Counted from the first letter of the stretch, positions 16,457 through 25,732 are shown. The stretch is DNA of 64,000 nt from Streptomyces sp. CB00316 (GCF_001905595.1 NZ_LIXI01000004.1:1-64000); one strand, 5' to 3'. Translations and numbers: made by a program. The notes: a model not told the origin generated them from the sequence alone.

Positions 16457-17467
16457 GTGCGCAAATTCTGGGTCTTCGGTGGCATCGGCGTGGGCATGGC
16501 GGCGGCCTTCATGGCGCTGCTCCTCGTCGGTACGTACTCGGCCGCCGCCGGTCTCGCCGGGGCGGGCGGTGGTGGGGCCGTCGCGCTCGCCAAGGGGGCG
16601 GTGCCGGCGCGGTTCCAGCCGCTGGTCCAGAAGTGGGGCAACCTCTGTCCCGCCATCAACCCGGCCCTGCTGGCCGCGCAGTTGTACCAGGAGAGCGGCT
16701 GGAACCCGAGGGCGCAGAGCCACGCCGCCGCGCAGGGCATCGCCCAGTTCATCCCCGGCACCTGGGCCACGCACGGCATCGACGGCAACGGCGACGGCAA
16801 GCGGGACGTGTGGGACCCGGCCGACGCGATCCCCTCGGCCGCCTCGTACGACTGCGAGCTCGCCGGGTACGTGAAGAAGGTGCCGGGCGACCCGACGAGC
16901 AACATGCTGGCCGCGTACAACGCCGGTGCCTACGCGGTGATCAAGTACGGCGGCGTGCCGCCCTACAAGGAGACGCAGAACTACGTAAAGATCATCCGTT
17001 CGCTGGAGAAGAGCTTCGCCCGGCCCGTCGGCCGCGTCGCGCCCTCCCGGCAGGCGGCCGGGGCCATCTACTTCGCGCAGAAGAAGCTCGGTACGCCGTA
17101 TCTGTGGGGCGGCAACGGGACGCCGGAGCAGCAGGGACGGTTCGACTGTTCCGGGCTGACCCAGGCCGCGTACCGGACCGTGGGCATCGAGCTGCCGCGG
17201 GTCGCCAACGACCAGTACAACGCCGGGCCGCACCCCTCGCGGGACGAACTGCTCCCGGGGGACCTGGTGTTCTTCTCCGACGATCTGACCAATTCGCGGG
17301 CCATTCGGCATGTCGGGCTGTACGTCGGGGGCGGGTACATGATCAACGCCCCCTTCACAGGAGCGGTCATCCGGTTCGACAAGATCGATACGCCGGACTA
17401 CTTCGGTGCGACCCGCGTCACCAAGGACGGCGCCGCGGCCCTGCCGACGGATCTGCCGACGGCGTGA
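16457..17467 (+). CDS. Bifunctional peptidoglycan hydrolase: lytic transglycosylase (SLT) plus NlpC/P60
   Basis: A 336-residue exported protein: N-terminal membrane/signal helix (residues 5-33), SLT domain (about 64-185) with catalytic Glu79 in LYQESGWNP plus GIAQF and AYNAG motifs, and an NlpC/P60 endopeptidase domain (about 198-320) with Cys231 (RFDCSG) and His285 (RHVGLYVGGG). It should cut both glycan strands and peptide cross-links. This domain pair is that of CwlT/VirB1-like enzymes that open the wall for conjugative T4SSs, which fits the nearby locus at 2463-9795. In this chromosomal setting it may also serve growth or sporulation. GTG start at 16457 follows GAGGG. Confidence 0.9.
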   Translation: MRKFWVFGGIGVGMAAAFMALLLVGTYSAAAGLAGAGGGGAVALAKGAVPARFQPLVQKWGNLCPAINPALLAAQLYQESGWNPRAQSHAAAQGIAQFIPGTWATHGIDGNGDGKRDVWDPADAIPSAASYDCELAGYVKKVPGDPTSNMLAAYNAGAYAVIKYGGVPPYKETQNYVKIIRSLEKSFARPVGRVAPSRQAAGAIYFAQKKLGTPYLWGGNGTPEQQGRFDCSGLTQAAYRTVGIELPRVANDQYNAGPHPSRDELLPGDLVFFSDDLTNSRAIRHVGLYVGGGYMINAPFTGAVIRFDKIDTPDYFGATRVTKDGAAALPTDLPTA

Positions 17468-17770
17468 CGGATCTCTCCGTGCGGGCGGGGGCCGGTGTGG
17501 CTGACGGGGAGTCGGCCGTGGCCGGAACTCTCCGTGAAGCCTGGGCCCTGAGCTGCGACGACCAGTCACTCTTCGATAACGTCATGGTGATCATTCGGTG
17601 GAGAGTGGAACGCGGGCGGGCACCGAGCCGTTCCCTGGACAGGGTCGGCATGCGCACTGACCATGCGTGCGCAGGAACGAGACCACACCGACCACGGGGG
17701 TTCGACCACGGTGGCGCGCACGGACGCGCGTCGCCACAGAAGAAGCAGACAAGGCAAGGGGCCGCAGCAG
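17468..17770 (+). other. Intergenic region upstream of PAP2 gene
   Basis: About 300 bases with no family-like open frame. A frame continuous with the PAP2 gene is open from 17663 but encodes only a basic, low-complexity extension, so I take this as leader and promoter DNA. No clear terminator hairpin or operator was seen. Confidence 0.5.
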
Positions 17771-18502
17771 ATGGCTGGACTCGAACTCGAAGGGTCGAAC
17801 CCGGACGTCAGTGTGCTCTACGGCATCAACGGGCTGGCGAAGGCCGCTCCGACCTGGCTCGACCGGGTCATGGAGTTCGTCGGTGAGTACGGGACCATGT
17901 TCGGCCTCGTCCTGGTGGGTCTCTGGTGCTGGTGGAGCATGCGCAAGCGCGGGAGCGCCGAGGATTCGGTGGCCACGGTCGCCGCGCTCGTCTGGGCGCC
18001 CCTCGCCGCCGCCCTCGCGGTCGTGATCAACATCCCCATCCGCGGTTTCGTCGAACGGCCACGCCCGTTCAACGACCACGAGGGGCTGGAGGTCCTGATC
18101 CACGGCAAGACGGACTACTCGTTCGTCAGCGACCACTCCACCCTCGCCATGGCCCTCGCCGTCGGCATCTTCGTCGCCAACCGGAAGTTCGGCTTCGTCG
18201 CGCTGGGCCTCGCGCTCTTCGCGGGCGTCAGCCGCGTCTACATGGGCGTCCACTACCCCACCGACGTGATCGGCGGGTTCGCCCTCGGCACGGCCGTGGC
18301 CCTGCTGCTGGCGCCGCTCGCGATGGCCCTGCTGACCCCGCTGATGGCGGCGGTCTCCCGCTCCGACCGGGTCAGCTGGATCGTCCGGTCGAAGAAGGCG
18401 GACGCGGCATACGCCGAGGAGCGCGGGGACACGCGCGGCATCCCCGAGCCCCGGCCGGGCTCCGGGCGGGGCCACCCGGGCGAGAGGGACCTCGCCGCCT
18501 GA
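17771..18502 (+). CDS. PAP2-family membrane phosphatase
   Basis: A 243-residue membrane protein of the PAP2/undecaprenyl-pyrophosphatase type. The three phosphatase motifs are present: RGFVERPRPF (C1), SFVSDHSTLAMA (C2, with Asp replacing the usual Gly before the catalytic His) and SRVYMGVHYPTDVIGG (C3). Five to six helices. It probably removes phosphate from a lipid pyrophosphate such as the cell-wall carrier; the true substrate is not proved. ATG at 17771 was chosen for AAGGGG eight bases upstream, although the frame extends to 17663. The last about 40 residues are polar and Gly/Pro-rich. Confidence 0.85.
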   Translation: MAGLELEGSNPDVSVLYGINGLAKAAPTWLDRVMEFVGEYGTMFGLVLVGLWCWWSMRKRGSAEDSVATVAALVWAPLAAALAVVINIPIRGFVERPRPFNDHEGLEVLIHGKTDYSFVSDHSTLAMALAVGIFVANRKFGFVALGLALFAGVSRVYMGVHYPTDVIGGFALGTAVALLLAPLAMALLTPLMAAVSRSDRVSWIVRSKKADAAYAEERGDTRGIPEPRPGSGRGHPGERDLAA

Positions 18503-18563
18503 CCTTGCCGCCCCACCTCGCCGACTGACTTCGGAGTCTCCAGGTCGGCCGGACGTCCACCAC

Positions 18564-18596
18564 GATCCCCCAGGTGCTCGGAGCACCTGGGGGATC
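18564..18596. terminator. Perfect palindromic hairpin, probable bidirectional terminator
   Basis: Two perfect 16-base arms (GATCCCCCAGGTGCTC and its complement) are separated by one base, between the plus-strand PAP2 gene and a minus-strand small gene that converge here. There is no T-run, as is common for Streptomyces terminators. Confidence 0.7.
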
Positions 18597-18629
18597 GCGC
18601 TGTTTCCGGTCATGTCCTGGGCAGGCCGG

Positions 18630-18836
18630 TCAGGACGCCGCGAGGTGTTCGGCGGCGTCCGTGCGGGCCCGGTCCCGCGATCTGCGCGCGGGGCCCGTCC
18701 AGCCGCAGGTGCAGCGGGTCAGGCAGAACGAGCCGCGCTCGGTCGTCGTGGCGCTGTGCCCCGCCGGGGGCGGCGCGGGGCACGAAGAGGGGTGCGGGGC
18801 CGTGGTGCGGGCTGGGGCGGAGAGTTCCTCGTGCAC
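18630..18836 (-). CDS. Small Cys-containing hypothetical protein
   Basis: A 68-residue frame whose C-terminal half (FCLTRCTCGWTGPARRSRDR) looks like a short cysteine-bearing motif I associate with conserved Streptomyces small proteins. The N-terminal half is low-complexity. It ends beside the palindromic terminator, convergent with the PAP2 gene, which supports a real transcript. Function unknown. GC-driven frame artefact remains possible. Confidence 0.5.
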   Translation of the reverse strand: MHEELSAPARTTAPHPSSCPAPPPAGHSATTTERGSFCLTRCTCGWTGPARRSRDRARTDAAEHLAAS

Positions 18837-19003
18837 CCGACCACGGTACTGGGGACGGCCTCCGAACGGGGGGTGCGTGCGCCGTACAACCCCCCCGCCC
18901 GCACGGCGTGCGCGCCGGGGCGGCGTGACGGGGGGCGCCGGTGGTCGTTATGCGGGGCGGGTGAGGGCTCGGCCGGGCGGCATTCGTTGGGGGTTGGCAG
19001 GCG

Positions 19004-19867
19004 ATGGTGGTGCAGCAGTACAGGGACGGAGGCGGGGCCCGTGCTGCCCGCGCCCTCGCCGTGGCCGGGGTGATCGCGCTCATGGCCGGGTGCGTCGGCG
19101 GGGGAGGCGGCGGGAGCGACGGTTCCGGGCAGCGCGCCGTGGTCGCGGAGCGCCCGTTCGATGTGCTCGGCCGGGCCGCCGCCGTACTGGCCGAAGCGGG
19201 CGGCGCGGAAGCCCGTACGTCGATGGAGACGGCGGCCGGCGGGACGCGGGTGACGATCCGCGGGGAGGGCGCGTACGACTTCCGCAAGCAGATGGGGCGG
19301 CTCAAGGTGGTGCTGCCCACGGACGCGGCTGGCGCGGACGACCGCCGGCCGATCACCGAGCTGCTGGCGCCGGGCGCGCTCTACATGAAGAACCGCGGCG
19401 CCGGGGTCCCCGACGACAAGTGGGTCAGGATCGACACGACCGCCCTGGAGGACGGCAACCTCGTCACCGGCGGGGTCACCGATCCGATGGCCGCCGCCGA
19501 ACTGCTGCGCGGGGCCGGTGATGTGACGTACGCGGGGAAGTCCGAGCTGGCCGGGGTCACGGTCCATCACTACCGGGGTGTCGCCGACCTGAACCGGGCG
19601 GCACGGGCCGCGTCGCCGCAGTCGCGGGGGGCGCTGAGCGCGGCGGCGAAAGGGTTCAGCAAGGACACCGTCCCGTTCGACGCCTACCTCGACGAGGAGG
19701 GCCGGCTGCGGAAGGTCCGCCACCGCTTCAGCTTCGCCTCCGGGGGCCGGGAGGCAGCGGAGGTCACGGTGGTCTCGACGCTGCTGCTGTACGGGTTCGG
19801 GGCGCCGGTCACGGTGAAGCTGCCGGACGAGGACGACATCTTCACGGGGGAGATCCGGCAGGGCTGA
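19004..19867 (+). CDS. Secreted lipoprotein (LppX/LprG-like size)
   Basis: A 287-residue lipoprotein with a long polar start, hydrophobic core and lipobox ALMAGC followed by a Gly-rich spacer. The mature domain (ARTSMETAAGGTRVTIRGEG, YDFRKQMGRLKVVLP, LYMKNRG, VPFDAYLDEEGRLRKVRHRF) has the alternating pattern of the LolA/LppX-like fold used to carry lipids or sense the envelope. The fold is inferred from pattern and length only. Monocistronic by spacing. Confidence 0.75.
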   Translation: MVVQQYRDGGGARAARALAVAGVIALMAGCVGGGGGGSDGSGQRAVVAERPFDVLGRAAAVLAEAGGAEARTSMETAAGGTRVTIRGEGAYDFRKQMGRLKVVLPTDAAGADDRRPITELLAPGALYMKNRGAGVPDDKWVRIDTTALEDGNLVTGGVTDPMAAAELLRGAGDVTYAGKSELAGVTVHHYRGVADLNRAARAASPQSRGALSAAAKGFSKDTVPFDAYLDEEGRLRKVRHRFSFASGGREAAEVTVVSTLLLYGFGAPVTVKLPDEDDIFTGEIRQG

Positions 19868-20050
19868 GCGGTCGGCCGCCGTACGCCGCCGCGTCCCCTA
19901 CGGGAAGGGCGGGGCGGGAGGGGCCGGTTGGGAGGGGGACCAAATGGTCCGTCCGTGCCATGCGCGGTGCGTATCGCGATCCCTACGCTAGGAAGCCGGT
20001 GCGCCAAAGGGTCGGCGACGGGTCGGCGACGGCAGAGAGAGGTGACGCAG

Positions 20051-20317
20051 GTGGTGACGCTCAGCGCTCCGAACGCTCAGGACTACGTGGCCCTCGCCGA
20101 GATCGAGCTGTGTGGCGAGCTGATGATCGCGGCCTCGGCGGCGCGTGAGGAGCGCCTCAGTCCCGACCGTATCGACGAAGTGCTCAACGTCGGGGGCGAG
20201 GCGCCCGGTGCTGAAGGAGACGCCGGTGCCGGAGAAGGGGCCATGGACGTCGCCCTCGCCGTCAGAGGCGCGGAGGCGTGGACGACCGTTCCCCGGCAGG
20301 CTGCTCACCGGCGATGA
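20051..20317 (+). CDS. Small conserved hypothetical protein
   Basis: About 88 residues. The first half (TLSAPNAQDYVALAEIELCG, then ELMIAASAAREERLSPDRID) is an ordered helical segment with normal coding bias, and the second half is Gly/Ala-rich. GTG at 20051 lies eight bases after GAGAGG; neighbouring GTGs at 20042 and 20054 are alternatives. It reads towards csoR. No family recognised. Confidence 0.6.
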   Translation: MVTLSAPNAQDYVALAEIELCGELMIAASAAREERLSPDRIDEVLNVGGEAPGAEGDAGAGEGAMDVALAVRGAEAWTTVPRQAAHRR

Positions 20318-20337
20318 CGCCCCACCGGCGATGACGC
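20306..20337 (+). repeat. 15-bp direct repeat
   Basis: CACCGGCGATGACGC occurs at 20306-20320 and again at 20323-20337 (period 17). The first copy contains the stop codon of the small gene ending at 20317. It looks like a slip-strand duplication at the 3' end. Confidence 0.8.
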
Positions 20338-20392
20338 TCCGGGCGCCCCCGGCCGACTCGCCCGGGGCCGACGCGCCCCGGCCCGCCCGGTC

Positions 20393-20809
20393 TCATGTCC
20401 GCAGTAGCCGGGCGATCGCCTTCGTGGCCTCCTCGACCTTCGCGTCGATCTCCTCGCCGCCCTTGACCGCCGCGTCGGCGACGCAGTGGCGCAGGTGCTC
20501 CTCCAGCAGCTGGAGGGCGAAGGACTGCAGGGCCTTGGTGGAGGCCGAGACCTGGGTGAGTATGTCGATGCAGTAGACGTCCTCGTCGACCATGCGCTGG
20601 AGGCCGCGGATCTGGCCCTCGATCCGGCGCAGCCGTTTGAGGTGCTCGTCCTTCTGGTGGTGGTAGCCGTGGATGCCGAGGTCATGGTCGGTCACGATCT
20701 CCTCGGCACCGACAGGAGCCGCGGCGCCGGCCGCGGTCGCAGCGCTCGCCGCCGGGGCCTCCGCCGGTTCCGCTCCCGCTCCCGCGCCCGTCGTCTCGGT
20801 GGTGGTCAT
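20393..20809 (-). CDS. csoR: Copper-sensing repressor CsoR
   Basis: A 138-residue protein with an Ala/Glu-rich N-terminal tail of about 35 residues followed by the CsoR/RcnR helical fold (HLKRLRRIEGQIRGLQRMV). The copper ligands of the CsoR group are all present with the right spacing: Cys80, His105 and Cys109 (C-x24-H-x3-C). CsoR releases DNA when it binds Cu(I), derepressing copper export genes. S. lividans CsoR is a characterised orthologue, as I recall. An operator-like palindrome lies about 130 bases upstream, suggesting autoregulation. No copper ATPase gene is adjacent. Confidence 0.92.
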   Translation of the reverse strand: MTTTETTGAGAGAEPAEAPAASAATAAGAAAPVGAEEIVTDHDLGIHGYHHQKDEHLKRLRRIEGQIRGLQRMVDEDVYCIDILTQVSASTKALQSFALQLLEEHLRHCVADAAVKGGEEIDAKVEEATKAIARLLRT

Positions 20810-20935
20810 CTGCGTCCTCCCGTTGTCCTCGTGCGACCTGTTACAGCCTGCTTGCGACGTGCTCTGGCTTGATGTGGCCGGTGGTGCTCCCCCGTCGGCC
20901 GTTTGACGCCGCGGTTCCACACACCTGATCTCTAC

Positions 20936-20952
20936 ATACCCCTGCCGGGTAT
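20936..20952. promoter_or_regulatory. Probable CsoR operator
   Basis: A palindrome ATACCC, CTGCC, GGGTAT lies upstream of csoR and between it and the plus-strand DUF47/pit pair. CsoR operators are GC tracts flanked by TA steps of this form. It could control csoR itself and possibly affect the divergent promoter. Confidence 0.7.
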
Positions 20953-21099
20953 ATCGTAACGAATCCGGCGGAAACGTGACCGGGGGCCGGTGCTGATCCC
21001 CGTTCACTATGGGCGACACTGAAGAACGCCGGTTAGCCGTGGCCGGATGATGCGCCTAGCATCAGCCTGACCGAATCCAAAGCATCCCGAGGACCCCAC

Positions 21100-21720
21100 G
21101 TGCGCTTTCGTCTGACCCCCAGGGAGACGAGCTTCTACGACATGTTCTCCGCGTCTGCGGACAACATTGTCACGGGCTCGAAACTCCTGATGGAACTGCT
21201 CGGGGCGGATTCTGCCTCCCGAGTCGAGATCGCGGAGCGTATGCGGGCAGCGGAGCACGCGGGGGACGACGCAACCCACGCGATCTTCCACCAGCTGAAC
21301 TCCTCCTTCATCACGCCGTTCGACCGCGAGGACATCTACAAGCTGGCGTCCTCGCTCGACGACATCATGGACTTCATGGAGGAGGCCGTCGACCTGGTCG
21401 TCCTCTACCAGGTCCAGGAGCTCCCCAAGGGCGTCGAGCAGCAGATCGAGGTGCTGGCCCGGGCGGCGGAACTGACCGCCGAGGCCATGCCGGGGCTGCG
21501 GACCATGGCCAACCTCACCGAGTACTGGATCGAGATCAACCGCCTGGAGAACCAGGCCGATCAGGTCCACCGCAAGCTGCTGGCCCAGCTCTTCAACGGC
21601 AAGTACGACGCCATGGAGGTGCTGAAGCTCAAGCAGATCGTGGATGTGCTCGAAGAGGCGGCTGACGCGTTCGAGCACGTGGCCAACACCGTGGAGACCA
21701 TCGCGGTCAAGGAGTCCTGA
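21100..21720 (+). CDS. DUF47/PhoU-like phosphate-transport accessory protein
   Basis: A 206-residue all-helical protein of the DUF47 (PhoU-like) family, with characteristic stretches FYDMFSASADNIVTGSKLL, EHAGDDATHAIFHQLNSSFI, TPFDREDIYKLASSLDDIMD and ADQVHRKLLAQLF. The acidic and His-rich repeats bind metals in PhoU relatives. It is 5 bases from the Pit gene downstream, and DUF47 proteins are thought to regulate the adjacent Pit permease. GTG start at 21100 follows GAGGA. Confidence 0.9.
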   Translation: MRFRLTPRETSFYDMFSASADNIVTGSKLLMELLGADSASRVEIAERMRAAEHAGDDATHAIFHQLNSSFITPFDREDIYKLASSLDDIMDFMEEAVDLVVLYQVQELPKGVEQQIEVLARAAELTAEAMPGLRTMANLTEYWIEINRLENQADQVHRKLLAQLFNGKYDAMEVLKLKQIVDVLEEAADAFEHVANTVETIAVKES

Positions 21721-21725
21721 ACCTC

Positions 21726-22724
21726 GTGGACACCTTTGCGCTGATCGTGACCATCGGTGTCGCGCTCGGCTTCACGTATACGAACGGCTTCCACGACTCC
21801 GCGAACGCCATCGCCACCTCGGTCTCCACCCGGGCGCTGACCCCGCGGGCGGCTCTGGCGATGGCCGCGGTGATGAACCTCGCCGGTGCCTTCCTGGGCC
21901 AGGGGGTCGCCAAGACCGTCAGCGAAGGCCTGATCGCCACGCCCGTGGGGCAGAAGGGGATGGGCATCCTGTTCGCGGCGCTGGTCGGCGCGATCATCTG
22001 GAACCTCATCACCTGGTACTTCGGCCTCCCCTCCTCGTCCTCGCACGCTCTGTTCGGCGGCATGGTCGGGGCGGCGCTGGCCGGCGGGACGGATGTGATC
22101 TGGTCCGGCGTGCTGGAGAAGGTCGTCATCCCGATGTTCATCTCCCCGTTCGTCGGCCTGATCGCCGGCTATCTGGTGATGGTCGGCATCATGTGGATGT
22201 TCCGGAACGCCAACCCGCACAAGGCCAAGCGCGGCTTCCGGATCGCGCAGACGGTCTCGGCGGCGGGCATGGCGCTCGGCCACGGTCTCCAGGACGCGCA
22301 GAAGACGATGGGCATCGTGGTGATGGCCCTGGTCATCGCCGACATCGAGGGCCCCAACGACGAGATCCCGATCTGGGTCAAGATCGCGTGTGCGGTGATG
22401 CTCTCCCTCGGTACGTACGCGGGCGGCTGGCGCATCATGCGGACCCTCGGCCGGAAGATCATCGAGCTGGACCCGCCGCAGGGCTTCGCCGCCGAGACGA
22501 CCGGCGCGTCGATCATGTTCGGTTCGGCGTTCCTGTTCCACGCCCCGATCTCCACGACGCACGTCATCACCTCCGCGATCATGGGCGTCGGCGCCACCAA
22601 GCGCGTGAACGCCGTGCGCTGGGGTGTCGCGAAGAACATCATCCTCGGCTGGTTCATCACCATGCCGGCCGCGGCGCTGGTCGCGGCGCTGAGTTACGGC
22701 GCGGTGCTGCTGCTCTTCGGCTGA
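21726..22724 (+). CDS. pit: Low-affinity phosphate permease (Pit family)
   Basis: A 332-residue membrane protein of the PiT family with about ten helices. It carries the duplicated family signature: GFHDSANAIAT near the N-terminus, GHGLQDAQKTMGI in the middle, and HAPISTTHVITSAIMG in the C-terminal half. These proteins move metal-phosphate or phosphate with protons. The start overlaps the upstream gene's region closely (GTG at 21726, after its stop at 21720), so the two form an operon. A strong hairpin follows at 22765. Confidence 0.92.
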   Translation: MDTFALIVTIGVALGFTYTNGFHDSANAIATSVSTRALTPRAALAMAAVMNLAGAFLGQGVAKTVSEGLIATPVGQKGMGILFAALVGAIIWNLITWYFGLPSSSSHALFGGMVGAALAGGTDVIWSGVLEKVVIPMFISPFVGLIAGYLVMVGIMWMFRNANPHKAKRGFRIAQTVSAAGMALGHGLQDAQKTMGIVVMALVIADIEGPNDEIPIWVKIACAVMLSLGTYAGGWRIMRTLGRKIIELDPPQGFAAETTGASIMFGSAFLFHAPISTTHVITSAIMGVGATKRVNAVRWGVAKNIILGWFITMPAAALVAALSYGAVLLLFG

Positions 22725-22764
22725 GCCCGAGCCGGCCGCGTATGCCCTACGACCGCACGTACAT

Positions 22765-22804
22765 GGGTCCGCCCCCGTTCTCCGAGGAGAGCGGGGGCGG
22801 ACCC
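22765..22804. terminator. Strong hairpin between convergent pit and pstB
   Basis: Perfect 13-base arms GGGTCCGCCCCCG and its complement flank a 14-base centre that can itself pair (TCTCC with GGAGA). A short TTT follows on the plus strand and AAA precedes on the other. It separates convergent transcripts of pit and the pst operon, so it probably terminates both. Confidence 0.85.
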
Positions 22805-22867
22805 TTTCGCCTTGTGGTGGCACCGCCATGCAGCACCGCAAGGCCGTATCGGGGAGGGGCGTACGGC

Positions 22868-23644
22868 TCAGCCGAAGCGGCCCGAGATGTAGTCCTCCGT
22901 GGCCTGGACCGACGGGTTGGCGAAGATGCGCTCCGTCTCGTCTATCTCGATGAGCTTGCCGGGCTGGCCCACGGCCGCCAGGTTGAAGAACGCCGTACGG
23001 TCCGAGACGCGGGCCGCCTGCTGCATGTTGTGCGTCACGATGACGATCGTGAAGCGCTCCTTCAGCTCGCCGATCAGGTCCTCGATGGCGAGGGTCGAGA
23101 TCGGGTCGAGCGCCGAGCAGGGCTCGTCCATCAGCAGGACGTCCGGCTCGACCGCGATGGCGCGGGCGATGCACAGCCGCTGCTGCTGACCGCCGGAGAG
23201 GCCGGAGCCGGGCTTGTTGAGCCGGTCCTTGACCTCGTTCCAGAGGTTGGCGCCCTTGAGGGACTTCTCCACGACGTCCGCGAGCTCGCTCTTCTTGTAG
23301 TTGCCGTTCAGGCGCAGACCCGCCGCGACGTTGTCGAAGATCGACATGGTGGGGAAGGGGTTCGGGCGCTGGAAGACCATGCCGACCGTACGGCGCACGG
23401 CGACCGGATCGACGTTCGAGGCATAGAGGTCCTCGTCGTCCAGCAGCACCTTGCCCTCGACGCGACCGCCGGGGGTCACCTCGTGCATGCGGTTCAGGGT
23501 GCGCAGGAAGGTGGACTTCCCGCAGCCGGACGGGCCGATGAAGGCCGTCACGGAGCGGGGCTCGACGGTCATCGAGATGTCGTCGATCGCACGGTGTGTG
23601 CCGTAGAAGGCGGTCAGCCCGCTGACATCAATGCGCTTGGCCAT
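22868..23644 (-). CDS. pstB: Phosphate ABC transporter ATP-binding protein PstB
   Basis: A 258-residue ABC ATPase with Walker [10 protein letters not shown] (residues 37-45), signature LSGGQQQRL and Walker [14 protein letters not shown]. The Cys residues around the ATP site and the segment [16 protein letters not shown] are typical of PstB. It energises high-affinity phosphate uptake with PstS, PstC and PstA. ATG at 23644 matches where homology begins; a GTG three codons upstream is also possible. Last gene of the pstSCAB operon. Confidence 0.95.
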   Translation of the reverse strand: MAKRIDVSGLTAFYGTHRAIDDISMTVEPRSVTAFIGPSGCGKSTFLRTLNRMHEVTPGGRVEGKVLLDDEDLYASNVDPVAVRRTVGMVFQRPNPFPTMSIFDNVAAGLRLNGNYKKSELADVVEKSLKGANLWNEVKDRLNKPGSGLSGGQQQRLCIARAIAVEPDVLLMDEPCSALDPISTLAIEDLIGELKERFTIVIVTHNMQQAARVSDRTAFFNLAAVGQPGKLIEIDETERIFANPSVQATEDYISGRFG

Positions 23645-23669
23645 GGTGATCACTTCACTTTCGGTGGCC

Positions 23670-24743
23670 TCAGCGGCCGGTCTGCGGGGCCTTCCAGCGG
23701 GCGATGCCGCGAGCCACCAGGTTGAGGATCATGACGAAGGCGATCAGGACCAGGGCGCCCGCCCAGGCGCGGTCGACCGATGCCGCGGTGCCGACGGAGT
23801 ACTGCTCGTACACGTACAGCGGCAGTGACGACTGCGCTCCCTCGAAGGGATTCGGATTGATCAGCTTCGTGCCGAAGACGAGCAGCAGGACGGGGGCGGT
23901 CTCGCCGGTGATGCGGGCCACTGCCAGCATCACACCCGTCGTGATGCCGCCGATCGAGGTCGGCAGGACCACCTTCAGGATAGTGCGCCACTGAGGGACG
24001 CCCAGGGCGAGGGACGCCTCGCGGAGCTCGTTCGGGACGAGCTTGAGCATCTCCTCCGTGGAGCGGACGATCACCGGCATCATCAGGATCGCGAGGGCCA
24101 GGGCGCCGGCGAAGCCGGACGGGCCGAAGCCGAGCATGAGATTCCAGGTCGCGAGGACGAAGAGTCCGGCCACGATCGATGGGATGCCCGTCATGACGTC
24201 GACGAAGAAGGTGACGGCTCGGGCGAGCCTCCCGCGCCCGTACTCGACCAGGTAGACGGCGGTCAGCAGGCCGATCGGGGTCGCGATGACCGCCGCGATG
24301 GCCACCTGCTCGATGGTGCCGAGCAGGGCGTGGTAGACGCCGCCGCCTTCTTCGGCGTCGAGGAGACCGCTCATCGAGTGCGTGAGGAAGTAGCCGTCGA
24401 GGACGGTGATGCCCTTGTTGAGAGTGATCCACGCCAGGGAGAGCAGCGGCACGATGGCCAGGGCGAAGCAGACCCAGACCAGGCTGGTGGCGACACGGTT
24501 CTTGCCCTGTCGGCTGCCCTCCACCTTCGCGGTGATGAAGTAGGTGCCGGCCACGAACAGCAGCGCGGAGATCAGGCCCCACTGGATTCGGCTCTCCAGC
24601 CCGGCCACGAATCCGATCAGGCAGCCGGTGGCCACCGAACCGACGGCGATGGCCGCCGGGGCCCAGCGGGGCATCCGTGCGTGGGCGAGTGTGCCGTGCG
24701 ACAAGACGGCGACGGGGCGCTTTTCCTGGACGGTGTGGCTCAT
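23670..24743 (-). CDS. pstA: Phosphate ABC transporter permease PstA
   Basis: A 357-residue inner-membrane permease. The C-terminal about 280 residues hold six helices and the ABC-permease EAA loop ([20 protein letters not shown]). The N-terminus has two or three extra helices compared with E. coli PstA. The motif [18 protein letters not shown] is typical of PstA. ATG at 24743 overlaps the PstC stop as ATGA, so the two permease halves are made together. Confidence 0.95.
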   Translation of the reverse strand: MSHTVQEKRPVAVLSHGTLAHARMPRWAPAAIAVGSVATGCLIGFVAGLESRIQWGLISALLFVAGTYFITAKVEGSRQGKNRVATSLVWVCFALAIVPLLSLAWITLNKGITVLDGYFLTHSMSGLLDAEEGGGVYHALLGTIEQVAIAAVIATPIGLLTAVYLVEYGRGRLARAVTFFVDVMTGIPSIVAGLFVLATWNLMLGFGPSGFAGALALAILMMPVIVRSTEEMLKLVPNELREASLALGVPQWRTILKVVLPTSIGGITTGVMLAVARITGETAPVLLLVFGTKLINPNPFEGAQSSLPLYVYEQYSVGTAASVDRAWAGALVLIAFVMILNLVARGIARWKAPQTGR

Positions 24744-25732
24744 GCGTTGGCCCCCGAGTACTCCTTGCGGCGGGCGATGATCGCGCGGGCCGCACCGTTG
24801 ACCAGCAGGGTGATGACGAAGAGGACCAGGCCGGAGGCGATCAGGGCGTCACGGCCGAATTCGTCCGCCTCGTTGAACTTCGCGGCGATGTTCTGGGCGA
24901 ACGTGCCGCCGCCCGGGTCCAGCAGGCGGCCGGAGAGCACGAAGCTCGGGGAGAGGACGACGGCGACGGCCATCGTCTCGCCGAGCGCACGGCCAAGGCC
25001 CAGCATCGAGGCGCTGATGATGCCGGAACGGCCGAAGGGGAGAACCGCTATCCGGATGACTTCCCAGCGGGTGGCACCGAGGGCCAGTGCGGCTTCCTCG
25101 TGCATCTTCGGCGACTGGAGGAAGACCTCGCGGGTGACGTTGGTGATGATCGGCAGGATCATGATCGCCAGCAGGATGCCGACGGTGAAGAGGTTGCGGG
25201 CGAGGCCCTCGCTGGTCCGCTCGAAGATGTACGTCCAGCCCAGGTACTCGTTCAGCCACTTGTTCAGACCGTCGAGGTAGGGCACGAGGAAGACCGCGCC
25301 CCAGAGGCCGTAGATGATGCTGGGGACCGCGGCGAGCAGGTCCACCACGTAGGCTATCGGGCCGGCCAGCCGGCGCGGCGCGAAGTGTGAGATGAAGAGC
25401 GCGATGCCGATGGCGACCGGCACGGCCAGGACCATGGCGATGATCGAGCTCACGACGGTGCCGAAGGCGAGTACGGCGATGCCGAAGACGGGCGGGTCGC
25501 CCGCCGGGTTCCACTCGAAGGTCGTGAGGAAGTTCGCTTCGTCCTTCGAGATCGCCAGGACGGCGCGGTAGCTGAGGAAGGCCGCGATGGCGGCCATGAT
25601 CACCAGGAGGGTGATGCCGGAACCCTTGGCCAGACCGAGGAAGATCCGGTCGCCGGGGCGGGCCTTGCCGCGGGGAGTGCCTGTCGGCTGCTCCGGTGGC
25701 GGCGCTTGCGTGGGTGCGGTGGCTGTTTCCAT
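24740..25732 (-). CDS. pstC: Phosphate ABC transporter permease PstC
   Basis: A 330-residue permease with a Pro/Thr-rich cytoplasmic N-terminus, six membrane helices and the EAA loop EEAALALGATRWEVIRIAVL. The motif GLGRALGETMAVAVVL is typical of PstC. ATG at 25732 has GGAG seven bases upstream; the frame is open much further upstream but only as antisense-like low-complexity sequence. It couples by a 4-base overlap to pstA. The 95-base gap to pstS has an inverted GC-rich stretch (GGCCGGCCCC-type) that could form a hairpin to stabilise pstS mRNA. Confidence 0.95.
   Translation of the reverse strand: METATAPTQAPPPEQPTGTPRGKARPGDRIFLGLAKGSGITLLVIMAAIAAFLSYRAVLAISKDEANFLTTFEWNPAGDPPVFGIAVLAFGTVVSSIIAMVLAVPVAIGIALFISHFAPRRLAGPIAYVVDLLAAVPSIIYGLWGAVFLVPYLDGLNKWLNEYLGWTYIFERTSEGLARNLFTVGILLAIMILPIITNVTREVFLQSPKMHEEAALALGATRWEVIRIAVLPFGRSGIISASMLGLGRALGETMAVAVVLSPSFVLSGRLLDPGGGTFAQNIAAKFNEADEFGRDALIASGLVLFVITLLVNGAARAIIARRKEYSGANA

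Noticed and set aside
21002..21012. Single PHO-like unit GTTCACTATGG upstream of the DUF47/pit operon
   Set aside because: Only one unit; the neighbouring 11 bases do not match, whereas PhoP sites need at least two repeats.
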